From positions 1 through 16,192 of the forward strand of contig JAJZQK010000019.1 in the NCBI GenBank assembly GCA_021847625.1: a stretch of 16,192 bases of DNA, written 5' to 3'. Shown one piece after another: positions 8,913 to 16,192 of the stretch (position 1 is the stretch's first letter; every line of letters begins with the position of its first letter). A program made the translations under genes and the position numbers. This DNA comes from Chloroflexota bacterium (GTDB lineage Bacteria; Chloroflexota; FW602-bin22; JAMCYS01). The notes beneath the pieces are model-generated. The model was not told the origin of the DNA. It saw only the letters and a program-made list of their open reading frames with translations, and did no database searches.

Positions 8913-11519
8913 GTGAACGCGCCGCTAAACAAGGTTGGCCGCGCCTTCCTGAACTTCCTGGAGATCATCGGCCTGCGCGAGGAGCGGGGCGCCGAGAACG
9001 ACCAGCTGCTCAGCCTCTTCAAACTGCGCTACCGCGAGTTCCGCGACTTGCTCAGCGCCAACAACGAGCTGCTGGAGGTCATCGCCGACCTGGAAACCCT
9101 CGCCCGCGGCGATAAGCCCTTTGGCCTCAACCTGCTGCGCAACAAGGCTATCGAGGCCTACGCCAGCACTCGCCGCATGGTGGAGAGCCTCCAGGTCATC
9201 TCCGACCAGCGCTACCCCGGCCTGCAGGACGCCTTGGCGACCGTCGAGCCGCGCCTCGTCGCCCTTTTCGGCGACCGTGAGGCCTGCCTGGGCGACGAGT
9301 GGGTCCTGCCGATGGACGAAGTCGATCGCTCCGACGCCGACTTCGTCGGCAACAAGATGGCTAACCTCTCCGAAATCCGCTCCCGGGCCGGCCTGCCCAC
9401 CCCCGACGGCTTCTGCCTCACCACCGCCGCCTGCCGCCACTTCATCCAGGCCGCCGGCGTCCTCGACCTCATAGGCGAGCGTCTGGGCCTGGCCGAGCCT
9501 GACGATTTGGACGCCGCGGCCCAGGCCATCGCCGGCGCCGTCCGCCGGGCCGCTGTTCCGCAGGACCTGGCCAACGCCCTTCTCGGCGCCTACGACTCGC
9601 TCGCGGACCGCCTTGGCGCCCCGCCCCGCGTGGCCCTGCGCTCCAGCTCCGCCAACGAGGACAGCGAGGCCTCCTTCGCCGGCCAGTATGCCACCGTGCT
9701 CGGCGTGCGCCGCGACGGCCTCCTCGACGCCTACCGTCAGGTCGTGGCCAGCTTCTTCTCGACCAAGGCCATCTTCTACCGGCGCCACCTGGGCCTGGAC
9801 GACGAGGACATCGACATGGGCGTGGGCTGCGTGGCCATGGTCGAGGCTCTGGCGGCCGGCGTGGCCTTCTCGCGCGATCCCGTGGACGCGGCCAGCGACC
9901 ACGTCGTCATCCACGCCGTCTGGGGCCTGGGGGCTGCCCTGGCCGACGGGCGGGCCGACCCCGACGTCTACCTGGTGGAGCGCGGCGGCGCCCGGCCGGC
10001 CGTGGCGGTGCGCGTTGCCCACAAGACGGTCGAGCTAGTGCACGACGAAGCGGGCGGTACCAGAGAGGTACCCGTGGCCGCCGCCTGCCAGGATGCCCCC
10101 TGCCTGGAAGATAGGGAGGCGCGTGCCCTCACCCGTCACGTCTTGGCCCTGGAGAAGCACTTCGGGCGCCCCCAGGACGTAGAGTGGGCTCTCGACCAGC
10201 AGCGCCGCCTTTACTTGCTGCAGTCGCGCCCCATGCGCCTGGTTTCCACCGGCGAGCCGGTGGAGGCCCCTCCCACAATAGACAAGGAGATCCTCCTGGA
10301 GGGCGGCACCATCGCCTCGCCCGGCGTCGCCTGTGGCAAGGCCGTGCACCTGCGCCCCGGCGACGACCTCAGCAAGTTCCCTAGGGGGGGCATCCTCATC
10401 GCTCCCAGCTCCTCGCCGGACTTCGTCCAGCTCATGGATCGGGCCGCGGCCATCGTCACCGACGTGGGCAGCGCCATCGGCCACATGGCCTCCCTGGCGC
10501 GCGAGTTTCACGTGCCCACAATTCTGGCCACCAGGAACGCCACTAAGGTCATCCCCCCGGGAACCGAGGTCACGGTCGACGCCATCTGGGGGCGCGTCTA
10601 CCGCGGACCGGTCTGGCAGCTGCTCACCGACGCCCCGGTGCTCGACGCCTTCATGAAAGGCATGCCCGTCTTCGAGGTACTGACCCGCCTCAACGAACTC
10701 GTCGTGCCGCTCAACCTCACCAACCCCCGGGCCCCCGAGTTCGCGCCCGAAGCCTGTCGCACCCTGCACGACATCGCTCGTTTTGTCCACGAGCGTTCCT
10801 TCGCCGAGATGTTCGGCACCGGCCTGCTCATCGACGACTTCCGCTCCAAGGCCGTCCTCCTCGACGTCTTTCTGCCTATCGATCTGTACATAATCGACCT
10901 GGGCGGTGGGCTGGAGACGCCCCCCGGCGCCAAGAAGGTGAAGCGTGCCGCCGTCAAGTCCTACCCGCTCTCCCAACTCATTGCCGGCATGCTGCACCCA
11001 GCGATCCCTCGCTACGGACCCCGGGCCATCGACGCCAAGGGCTTCGCCAGCATGGTAATGCGCCAGGCCTTGCGCGACCCCTATCAAGACCAGACGATGC
11101 AGGACCCCAGCTACGCCATCTGCTCCGACCGCTACCTCAACTACACGGCCCGCGTCGGCTACCACTTCAGCGCCCTCGACTGCTACTGCGGCCAGTCGGT
11201 GAGCAAGAACTACGTCACCTTCCGCTTCCACGGCGGCGCCGCCGACCCTATCCGGCGGGCCCGGCGAGCGCGGGCCATCGCCGAAATCCTCTCTGCCCTC
11301 GGCTTCCAGGTCGACGTCAAGGCCGACCGGGTGGACGCGCGCATGACCAAACGCGAGCGGGAGGAGCTCGGGCGCACCCTGGATATGATGGGGCGCCTGC
11401 TGCAGTTCACCCGCCAGATGGACGTGGCCATGAGCTCCGACGCCACCGTACTCACTCTGCGCGACGCCTTCCTCAGCGGCAACTATGCCCTCGACCCCAG
11501 TTTCGGCAAAGAGGCGTAG
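8913..11519 (+). CDS. PEP-synthase-like dikinase, copy B: ATP-grasp, phosphohistidine domain, novel C-terminus
   Basis: Protein of 868 aa. Residues 1-135 are helical (FKLRYREFRDLLSANNELLE). Residues about 137-440 are the PEP/pyruvate-dikinase ATP-grasp domain: FVGNKMANLSEIRSRAGLPT, LRSSSANEDSEASFAGQY near 240, and DVEWALDQQRRLYLLQSRP at the end. Residues about 461-565 are the swivel domain, with His524 in GSAIGHMASLAREFHVPT as phosphocarrier. The C-terminal 290 residues are not the PEP-binding TIM barrel: there is no GTNDL-type motif. They match copy A instead, with LNLTNPRAPEF, TLHDIARFVHE, SDRYLNYTARVGYHFS, Cys757/Cys759, FRFHGGAA and RQMDV. ATP-dependent autophosphorylation on His524 is expected from the family; the final phosphoacceptor is unknown and need not be pyruvate. 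The GTG start has a purine-rich GAGGGAAAGGG upstream. Database pipelines would probably call it PEP synthase, which may be wrong for its reaction. Confidence 0.92.
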   Translation: MNAPLNKVGRAFLNFLEIIGLREERGAENDQLLSLFKLRYREFRDLLSANNELLEVIADLETLARGDKPFGLNLLRNKAIEAYASTRRMVESLQVISDQRYPGLQDALATVEPRLVALFGDREACLGDEWVLPMDEVDRSDADFVGNKMANLSEIRSRAGLPTPDGFCLTTAACRHFIQAAGVLDLIGERLGLAEPDDLDAAAQAIAGAVRRAAVPQDLANALLGAYDSLADRLGAPPRVALRSSSANEDSEASFAGQYATVLGVRRDGLLDAYRQVVASFFSTKAIFYRRHLGLDDEDIDMGVGCVAMVEALAAGVAFSRDPVDAASDHVVIHAVWGLGAALADGRADPDVYLVERGGARPAVAVRVAHKTVELVHDEAGGTREVPVAAACQDAPCLEDREARALTRHVLALEKHFGRPQDVEWALDQQRRLYLLQSRPMRLVSTGEPVEAPPTIDKEILLEGGTIASPGVACGKAVHLRPGDDLSKFPRGGILIAPSSSPDFVQLMDRAAAIVTDVGSAIGHMASLAREFHVPTILATRNATKVIPPGTEVTVDAIWGRVYRGPVWQLLTDAPVLDAFMKGMPVFEVLTRLNELVVPLNLTNPRAPEFAPEACRTLHDIARFVHERSFAEMFGTGLLIDDFRSKAVLLDVFLPIDLYIIDLGGGLETPPGAKKVKRAAVKSYPLSQLIAGMLHPAIPRYGPRAIDAKGFASMVMRQALRDPYQDQTMQDPSYAICSDRYLNYTARVGYHFSALDCYCGQSVSKNYVTFRFHGGAADPIRRARRARAIAEILSALGFQVDVKADRVDARMTKREREELGRTLDMMGRLLQFTRQMDVAMSSDATVLTLRDAFLSGNYALDPSFGKEA

Positions 11520-11577
11520 CCCCCGGCGCCGCTTCAACTGTCGCCTCGCCAAGCAATAGGCGCTACTCTTGCCCGCG

Positions 11578-11626
11578 AATTAGTCATATTTAGCTATTGT
11601 AGGGGCTAGGAAGTTATGCGAATATG
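11578..11626 (+). promoter_or_regulatory. Probable promoter region of the sugar-transport operon
   Basis: This AT-rich stretch stands out in otherwise GC-rich DNA, lies between two transcription units and ends at the operator palindrome. A weak TTGTAG (11597-11602), 17 bases, GAATAT (11620-11625) arrangement can be read, but each hexamer matches the consensus at only three positions. The location is convincing, the exact boxes are not. Confidence 0.35.
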
Positions 11627-11646
11627 CGGTTGAACCGGTTCAACCG
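11627..11646 (+). promoter_or_regulatory. LacI-family operator (perfect 20-bp palindrome)
   Basis: CGGTTGAACCGGTTCAACCG is a perfect 20-bp palindrome with central CG and the ACCGGT core common in LacI/GalR-family operators. It lies 77 bp before the binding-protein start and just after the AT-rich promoter-like region, a position where a bound repressor would block transcription. The LacI-family gene at 15116, last in the same gene row, is the obvious candidate to bind it. I found no second copy in the window. Confidence 0.8.
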
Positions 11647-11705
11647 GAGTGGTTCTTTTGGTGGACGGAAGGCGAGCCCGGTCGCACGACCGCGGCATCT
11701 TGGAA

Positions 11706-11711
11706 GGGAGG
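11706..11711 (+). promoter_or_regulatory. Ribosome binding site deciding the binding-protein start
   Basis: GGGAGG eleven bases before GTG 11723. The spacing is slightly long, but this start places the twin-arginine motif at residues 12-13, as expected for a signal peptide. Confidence 0.6.
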
Positions 11712-11722
11712 ACAACCCTAGC

Positions 11723-13117
11723 GTGTCAGCGAAACAGAGCATCCGTAGACTGACTAGGCGTGACTTCGTCAAGCTGGGAACCACGGCCCTAACCTTCTCG
11801 CTTGTTTCCGCCTGCGCCCCTGCCGTGCCGGCCCCGGCCAGCCCGGCCCCCGCCCAAGGGGGCGCGCAGCCGCCCGCTCAGAAGGGCGGCGCCAAGATCT
11901 CCATCGCCATCAATCAGTCGCCCTGGTTGCCTGGGTTCCAGCGGCTGGCCGAGCTCTACGAGAAGCAGACGGCCAACAAGATCGAGCTGAACGTATTCCC
12001 CTTCGCCGGCCTGCTCGAGAAGACGATGAACGCTGCCGTGGCGGGCAGCAAAGAGTTCGACATCGTCAACATGAACGAGTATTGGTACGGCACCTTCTAT
12101 GCTGGGGGCTACATTACTCCCATCAAGGAGATCGACCCCACCTACAAGCCCGATCCCCAGATCATCGAGTACGGCTACTGCACCCGTTGGGACCCCGCCA
12201 AGAAGTACTCTTCCAAGGACGGCGAGCTCTATGGCGTGCCGATCAACGGCAACATCCAAATCTACTACTACCGCAAGGACATCTTCGACAAGATCGGCAT
12301 GAAGGAGCCTCAGACCTTCGACGACGTCATCGCCGCTGCCCAGAAGGGAGGCAATCCTTCCGCCAGCTTCTACGGCTACTGCAACCGCGCCCACAAGGAG
12401 GGCATCTGGTGGGATATCCTGCCCTTCTTCCGCGGCTTCGGCGGCAATATCTTCCTCAACGAGCCCGAGGACTACACCGTTGCCTGCAACAGCCCAGAGT
12501 GCCTCAAGGGCCTCAACCTCTACCTCGAACTGGCCAAGTACGCCCCGCCCAACGTGGCGGATATGTCGCAGGCCGAGCAGATCGCCCTCTTCACTTCCGA
12601 CAAGCTCCTGCAGACGATAATGGTCTGTGCCGCGTTCCCCGATATGGACAACGTGGAGAAGTCGAAGATCGTCGACAAGGTGGAGTACACGGTGGTGCCC
12701 AAGCCCGCGGGCGGCAAGAACGCGCCGGCGATGGGCATCTGGGTAATGGGTGTGCCCAAGGCGATCGACATTTCGCAGAAGAAGTACGCTCTGGACTTCC
12801 TCAAGTGGGCCACTACCAAGGAGGCGCAGCTCGAGTACCAGAAATTCGGCGCCATTCCCGTGCGCCAGGACGTCTATGAGTCCGAACTGGCCAACGACAG
12901 GAAGTACCGCTACATGAAGGCGATGGCCAAGAGCACGCCCTTCATCTCGCCCTCGCCACGCATGGCCGAGGCGCCCAAGGTCCAGGAGGCCATGTCGCTT
13001 CGTCTCAACCAGGCGGTGATCGGCCAGCTGAAACCCCAGGAGGCCCTGGACACACTGGCTGACGACATCTACAAGATAGTCTCGGCCGCCGGCTACAAGA
13101 CGGGCAAAATCAAGTAA
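11723..13117 (+). CDS. Sugar ABC transporter substrate-binding lipoprotein (CUT1 type, Tat signal)
   Basis: Extracytoplasmic solute-binding protein (family 1) of 464 aa. The N-terminus has a Tat-like motif TRRDFVK (Arg12-Arg13), a hydrophobic stretch TTALTFSLVS, and a lipobox LVSAC with Cys31 as the lipidated residue. An Ala/Pro/Gly-rich linker follows. The mature domain shows family features such as FDIVNMNEYW, DGELYGVPINGNIQIYYYRKD, FDDVIAAAQKGG and a C-terminal FLKWATTKEAQLEYQKFGAIPVR. Such proteins capture oligosaccharides or related solutes for import; the sugar cannot be read from the sequence. An upstream in-frame ATG (11624) would bury the signal peptide behind 33 residues and place the operator inside the gene, so GTG 11723 is preferred. 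The permease genes follow after 223 bp. Confidence 0.92.
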   Translation: MSAKQSIRRLTRRDFVKLGTTALTFSLVSACAPAVPAPASPAPAQGGAQPPAQKGGAKISIAINQSPWLPGFQRLAELYEKQTANKIELNVFPFAGLLEKTMNAAVAGSKEFDIVNMNEYWYGTFYAGGYITPIKEIDPTYKPDPQIIEYGYCTRWDPAKKYSSKDGELYGVPINGNIQIYYYRKDIFDKIGMKEPQTFDDVIAAAQKGGNPSASFYGYCNRAHKEGIWWDILPFFRGFGGNIFLNEPEDYTVACNSPECLKGLNLYLELAKYAPPNVADMSQAEQIALFTSDKLLQTIMVCAAFPDMDNVEKSKIVDKVEYTVVPKPAGGKNAPAMGIWVMGVPKAIDISQKKYALDFLKWATTKEAQLEYQKFGAIPVRQDVYESELANDRKYRYMKAMAKSTPFISPSPRMAEAPKVQEAMSLRLNQAVIGQLKPQEALDTLADDIYKIVSAAGYKTGKIK

Positions 13118-13180
13118 GGGCACCGCGGCGCAACGCAATTGACTCTTGACGACTTGCTCGGGTGACCGCCGCTTGCGGTT

Positions 13181-13208
13181 GTAGCGCGGGGGATAAGCCC
13201 CGCGCTAC
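13181..13208. repeat. Intergenic hairpin, 11-bp perfect stem
   Basis: GTAGCGCGGGG, loop GATAAG, CCCCGCGCTAC. It starts with the same GTAG(C/T)GCGG pattern as the repeats at 8300-8387, so it may belong to the same palindromic family. It lies between the binding-protein gene and the permeases, where such hairpins often stabilise the upstream message and lower downstream expression. No T-run follows. The rest of this 223-bp gap holds only a weaker imperfect hairpin (13225-13255) and the ribosome binding site of the next gene. Confidence 0.75.
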
Positions 13209-13326
13209 GGCCCTGGGCACCATCACCACGGCAAGACATCGATAGTCATCGTGGTTGCGCGATAGGCCTGCCCGATCTCCCCACTGTCGAGTTGGGCGTT
13301 CCCGCCCCAGTCCCCAACCCGATCCT

Positions 13327-13332
13327 AGGAGG
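13327..13332 (+). promoter_or_regulatory. Ribosome binding site deciding the first permease start
   Basis: AGGAGG is eight bases from GTG 13341 but only two from the in-frame TTG 13335, so GTG 13341 is the likely start. Confidence 0.75.
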
Positions 13333-13340
13333 TATTGCTG

Positions 13341-14273
13341 GTGGAGGCCTCACGGTCGGCTACCGCCGCGCCGGGGCGACGCGGCGGTGGACTTGGTGAA
13401 CTCATAGATCGCCTCTTCCCCTACTGGGCCGTGGTGCCGCTGGTGGGCACGTTCCTGCTGCTCACCGCCTACCCCATCACCCAGCTTTTCGCCATCAGCC
13501 TAACGACCTACAACTTCGCTCAGGGCGCCGCCATTCCCCCCTACGCCGGCCTGGTCAACTACGGCAAGATGGTCGAGGACGAAATCTTCGGGGCGGCCCT
13601 GCGCAACACATTTGTCTTCGTGGCGGCCGCGGTGACCGTCGAGTTCGTGCTGGGCTTCGGCCTGGCTCTCCTCGTCGAACGCGCTGGCCGGCTCACTGAC
13701 TTCTACCGCACCCTGTTCATCCTGCCTATCATCGTGCCGCCTATCGCCATCGGCACGATGTGGCGCCTGATGTACCAGCGAGACTTCGGCATCATCAATT
13801 CGGTGCTGCACACCTTTGGACTGCCCAGTCAGAACTGGCTGGCCGATCCCAATTTCGCGCTCGGCGCGGTCGTCATCGTCGACGTCTGGCACTGGACAGG
13901 TTTCGTCTTCCTCATCATGGCCGCCGGCCTGCAGTCGCTGCCCCGCGAGCCCTATGAGGCCGCTCGCGTGGACGGCGCCTCCTCCACGCAGACCTTCCGC
14001 TTCCTCACCCTGCCTCTGCTGCGCTCCACGATTATGGTTGCCGTCGTGCTGCGTATGATCTTCGCTTTCAAAGTCTTCGATGAAATCTTTCTGCTCACCA
14101 CGGGTGGCCCAGGCCACTCCACGGAGGTGGTGAGCGTCTACATCCAGAAGGTCGTCTTCAAACTGAGCGAGGTCGGCTATGGCGCCTGGCTAGCGGTGGT
14201 CACCATCGCCATCGTGGCCGTCTTCGTGTTGATCTACATCCGCCTGCTGCGGGAGAAAGGAGCATCCTCGTGA
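13341..14273 (+). CDS. Sugar ABC transporter permease, MalF/UgpA type
   Basis: Membrane protein of 310 aa, the first of two permease subunits. A basic/Gly-rich cytoplasmic leader is followed by a first span (WAVVPLVGTFLLLTAYPI) and an extracytoplasmic loop, then NTFVFVAAAVTVEFVLGFGL and further spans, about six in all. The EAA loop that contacts the ATPase is EPYEAARVDGASSTQTFRFL at about residues 203-222, and TTGGPGHSTEV near the end is typical of MalF/UgpA subunits. Its stop overlaps the next GTG by 4 bp. It pairs with the MalG-like protein to form the channel for the solute delivered by the lipoprotein. Confidence 0.94.
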   Translation: MEASRSATAAPGRRGGGLGELIDRLFPYWAVVPLVGTFLLLTAYPITQLFAISLTTYNFAQGAAIPPYAGLVNYGKMVEDEIFGAALRNTFVFVAAAVTVEFVLGFGLALLVERAGRLTDFYRTLFILPIIVPPIAIGTMWRLMYQRDFGIINSVLHTFGLPSQNWLADPNFALGAVVIVDVWHWTGFVFLIMAAGLQSLPREPYEAARVDGASSTQTFRFLTLPLLRSTIMVAVVLRMIFAFKVFDEIFLLTTGGPGHSTEVVSVYIQKVVFKLSEVGYGAWLAVVTIAIVAVFVLIYIRLLREKGASS

Positions 14274-15103
14274 GACGCTCTTGGCTCAGCCTAACTGGCA
14301 CGCATAGCTTGCTGCTGCTGGCGGTGATCATCACCATCGGCCCGTTCGTTTGGATCACCCTCAATTCCTTCAAGTTCTTCAAGGACATCATCGACCAGTC
14401 GCTGTTCTTCCAACCGACGCTGGTCAATTACGAGCGTCTCTTCTTCGCCAAGGGCTCCGACTTCGCCATTCTCTCGGTGAACAGCGTCATCGTCGCCGTC
14501 TCCTCTACCGCTCTCTCCATCACCATCGGCTCCCTGGCGGCCTATAGCCTCTCTCGCTTTCCCTGGCGTCGCTGGGCCTCCGGGCTCATCCTCGGATGGG
14601 TCCTCTTCGTCCACATGCTGCCGCCGATCGCCCTGGCCACGCCCTTCTTCCTCCTCGCCCGCGTCTTCGGCGTGTACAACACCTACGTCGCCGTCATCAT
14701 GGCTCACCTCATCGTCACCCTGCCGATCGTGGTCTGGATGATGAAGAGCTTCTTCGACGAGCTGCCGCGGGAATTGGAGGAGGCAGGGCTGGTCGACGGC
14801 TGCACGCGCTGGGGGAGCTTCACCCGCATCGCCCTGCCGCTGACGGCGCCGGGTATGGGCGCGGCCGCGATTCTGGCCTGCATCTTCAGCTGGAACGAGT
14901 TCCTCTTCGCGCTCACCCTCACCTCGACCACGTCTTCCATGACCGTGCCGGTCGGCATCGTCAAGTTCGCCCAGGAGTACAGCGTCCAGTACGGCGAAAT
15001 GAGCGCCGCGGCCGCCTTCGCCACCCTGCCGGTCCTGTTGTTTGTCGCCTTCGCGCAGAAGCAGCTGGTAAAGGGCCTCACCCTTGGGGCGCTCAAGGGC
15101 TAG
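14270..15103 (+). CDS. Sugar ABC transporter permease, MalG/UgpE type
   Basis: Membrane protein of 277 aa, the usual length for this subunit, with about six spans. It starts MRRSWLSLTGTHSLLLLAVI, and GPFVWITLNSFKF and PTLVNYERLF are typical of the N-terminal region. The EAA loop is PRELEEAGLVDGCTRWGSFT around residues 165-185, and SWNEFLFALTLT precedes the final spans. The GTG start overlaps the MalF-like stop (GTGA), so the two are translationally coupled. No ABC ATPase gene follows; the regulator does. The ATPase therefore has to be supplied from outside the window, as in organisms with a shared MsiK-type ATPase, or be encoded beyond the right edge. Confidence 0.94.
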   Translation: MRRSWLSLTGTHSLLLLAVIITIGPFVWITLNSFKFFKDIIDQSLFFQPTLVNYERLFFAKGSDFAILSVNSVIVAVSSTALSITIGSLAAYSLSRFPWRRWASGLILGWVLFVHMLPPIALATPFFLLARVFGVYNTYVAVIMAHLIVTLPIVVWMMKSFFDELPRELEEAGLVDGCTRWGSFTRIALPLTAPGMGAAAILACIFSWNEFLFALTLTSTTSSMTVPVGIVKFAQEYSVQYGEMSAAAAFATLPVLLFVAFAQKQLVKGLTLGALKG

Positions 15104-15115
15104 GATGAGGTAGCC

Positions 15116-16039
15116 GTGCCGGCCAGCATGGACAGCAAGCGCGGGCGGGTCACCATCGCCGACGTGGCCCGAGTCGCCGGAGTCTCCGTGGGCACGGTGT
15201 CGCACGTTTTCAACGACAAACCCGTAGTGGCGCCCGCCACTCGCCAGCGGGTTCTGACGGCGGCCCAGAGCCTCGGCTTTTCGCCGGACGACTTGGGCCG
15301 CGCCCTTAGCTTGGGCCATACCCGCACTATCGCCCTCTGCGGGCCCATCGCCACCAATCTATCGATCTCTGGCAACATTCACGCTGCCAGTCAGTGCGCC
15401 TCTCGCGCCGGCTACGGGCTCGTCTGTTGCTCCACCGATAACGACCCGCAGCGCGAACTGGCCATTCTAGAGATGCTCACCGCCCACAAGGTCGCCGCCG
15501 TGATCACCCACGGCGCCATACCCGACCCGGCCCCCTATCGGCGCCTGCAGGACGCCGGCATTGCCGTCGTCTTCACCCGCCACCGCCCGCCCGGAATTGC
15601 CGCCGATCTGGTGGTCTCCGACTACTACGACGGCACCCTGCGCGCCAGCCGCCACCTGCTAGAGATTGGTCGCCGGCGCATCGCCCTCCTGGCCGGAGCG
15701 CTGCGGGACGAGCCCACTGCGGCCCGGCTCGAGGCCTACCGGCGGGCCCACGCCGAGGCCGGCGTTGCCGTCTACCCCGAGCTGCTCCGGCCCGACTTGA
15801 ACGACAGCGCCGCCGGTTTTGCCGCCGTCGCCGACCTTCTGCAAGGGGCCCACGCCCCGGACGCCATCCTGGCCATAGGCAGGCGATCTGTCGAATTGGC
15901 GTTGCAGCGTCTTGCCGCGGGCGCCAAGAGCCTGCCTCCCCGCGAGGTCTTTCTGCCTGTGGACCTCGCCTTCCGTGAGAGCACCGTGCCTCTTTCCCCT
16001 CCGGCCTCTCCTTCCTTGCCGGCGCAGGCTCTCACTTAG
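15116..16039 (+). CDS. LacI-family regulator with apparent internal deletion in the effector domain
   Basis: Transcription regulator of 307 aa. The DNA-binding head is canonical: VTIADVARVAGVSVGTVSHV, then FNDKPVVAPATRQRVL, at about residues 12-47. The effector domain is recognisable from RTIALCGPI through SDYYDGTLRASRHLLEIGRR and GFAAVADLLQGAHAPDAILA. There the family normally continues with the AxND, GFDD and PLTTV segments, but this protein passes directly to IGRRSVELALQRLAAG and the terminal FLPVDLAFREST. About 50-60 residues of the second subdomain seem to be missing in frame, and a 17-residue extra tail follows. GTG 15116 has GATGAGG five bases upstream; ATG 15128 is an alternative. It lies 12 bp behind the MalG-like gene, and the operator at 11627 is its probable target. 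Ligand response may be altered. Confidence 0.9.
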   Translation: MPASMDSKRGRVTIADVARVAGVSVGTVSHVFNDKPVVAPATRQRVLTAAQSLGFSPDDLGRALSLGHTRTIALCGPIATNLSISGNIHAASQCASRAGYGLVCCSTDNDPQRELAILEMLTAHKVAAVITHGAIPDPAPYRRLQDAGIAVVFTRHRPPGIAADLVVSDYYDGTLRASRHLLEIGRRRIALLAGALRDEPTAARLEAYRRAHAEAGVAVYPELLRPDLNDSAAGFAAVADLLQGAHAPDAILAIGRRSVELALQRLAAGAKSLPPREVFLPVDLAFRESTVPLSPPASPSLPAQALT

Positions 16040-16126
16040 CTGGCGGGCGCTGTATCCCGCGTCCGCCACCGAACCCCCATCTCTAGCCTCCTATTCAACC
16101 TTTACCCGCCTTGGCTCGCCGTTAAC

Positions 16127-16165
16127 AGGGGTATCCCGGCGGCTGATTGCCACCGGGATACCCCT
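16127..16165. terminator. Strong hairpin after the LacI gene, possible terminator
   Basis: Perfect 13-bp arms (AGGGGTATCCCGG at 16127-16139 and its complement at 16153-16165) with a 13-base loop that can pair further (GGC with GCC). It lies 88 bp after the LacI stop. No T-run follows on the + strand, so it may be a non-canonical or bidirectional terminator, or another interspersed palindrome. The rest of 16040-16192 shows no gene. Confidence 0.5.
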
Positions 16166-16192
16166 CCAGCGCTTGGCGTGTCGGCCGGCCGA

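Noticed and set aside
11181..11195. Cys-Gly-Gln motif of copy B as the catalytic motif of the PPDK/PEP synthase TIM barrel
   Set aside because: The surrounding residues do not match that domain, and the Gly-Gln is not kept in copy A; only the cysteine aligns.
10035..11552. Long minus-strand open frame (505 codons) opposite copy B
   Set aside because: It is a shadow of the GC-rich coding strand: composition is rich in Gly/Ala/Asp/His without domain motifs, and the + strand carries a clear enzyme.
11624..11722. Upstream ATG extending the binding-protein gene by 33 residues
   Set aside because: It would place the perfect operator palindrome in the coding region and hide the Tat signal; GTG 11723 has a ribosome binding site.
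11789..13138. 449-codon minus-strand open frame opposite the binding-protein gene
   Set aside because: Antisense shadow; the + strand product has a signal peptide, lipobox and family motifs.

Overview
This is a GC-rich, gene-dense window in which every convincing gene lies on the + strand. Many genes start with GTG, one with TTG, and several overlap by 4 bp. The last block encodes a Tat-type lipoprotein sugar-binding protein with a Pro/Ala-rich linker, and the intergenic DNA holds short hyphenated palindromes. Together these features would fit a high-GC environmental bacterium such as a Chloroflexota. The lineage is an inference only, because there is no rRNA or marker gene in the window.

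Region 1 (left edge to about 8.27 kb) looks like one long transcription unit. It holds the C-terminal part of a PEP-synthase-like phosphohistidine protein (cut by the window edge), a Cache-PAS histidine kinase, and a receiver protein with a degenerate Fis-like tail. These are followed by a TauE/SafE permease, a 36-aa single-span membrane protein, a second TauE/SafE permease that is a close paralogue of the first, a 185-aa two-span protein, a 40-aa single-span protein, a 67-aa two-span protein, and a 230-aa soluble/membrane protein of unknown function. The stop codon of the last gene lies inside a palindromic repeat.

Region 2 (about 8.27-8.46 kb) is a palindromic repeat cluster: one inverted copy, then two perfect tandem 47-bp units.

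Region 3 (8.46-11.52 kb) encodes a receiver-fold protein that has lost its phosphorylation residues. It is followed by a complete second PEP-synthase-like protein. This has an ATP-grasp domain and a phosphohistidine swivel domain, but the usual PEP/pyruvate TIM barrel is replaced by an unfamiliar C-terminal domain that it shares with the left-edge protein. Regions 1 and 3 together look like a single accessory system: two dikinase-like proteins bracketing a two-component pair, two TauE/SafE anion permeases and several tiny membrane proteins. Its function is not known to me. It is the best candidate here for an undescribed system.

Region 4 (11.52-16.19 kb) is a CUT1-type carbohydrate ABC importer (binding protein, MalF-like and MalG-like permeases, no ATPase gene in view) followed by a LacI-family regulator. 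A perfect 20-bp palindrome with the central CG typical of LacI-family operators sits just upstream of the binding-protein gene, which suggests local repression and autoregulation. The LacI protein appears to lack about 50-60 residues from its effector-binding domain. A 13-bp hairpin closes the window.
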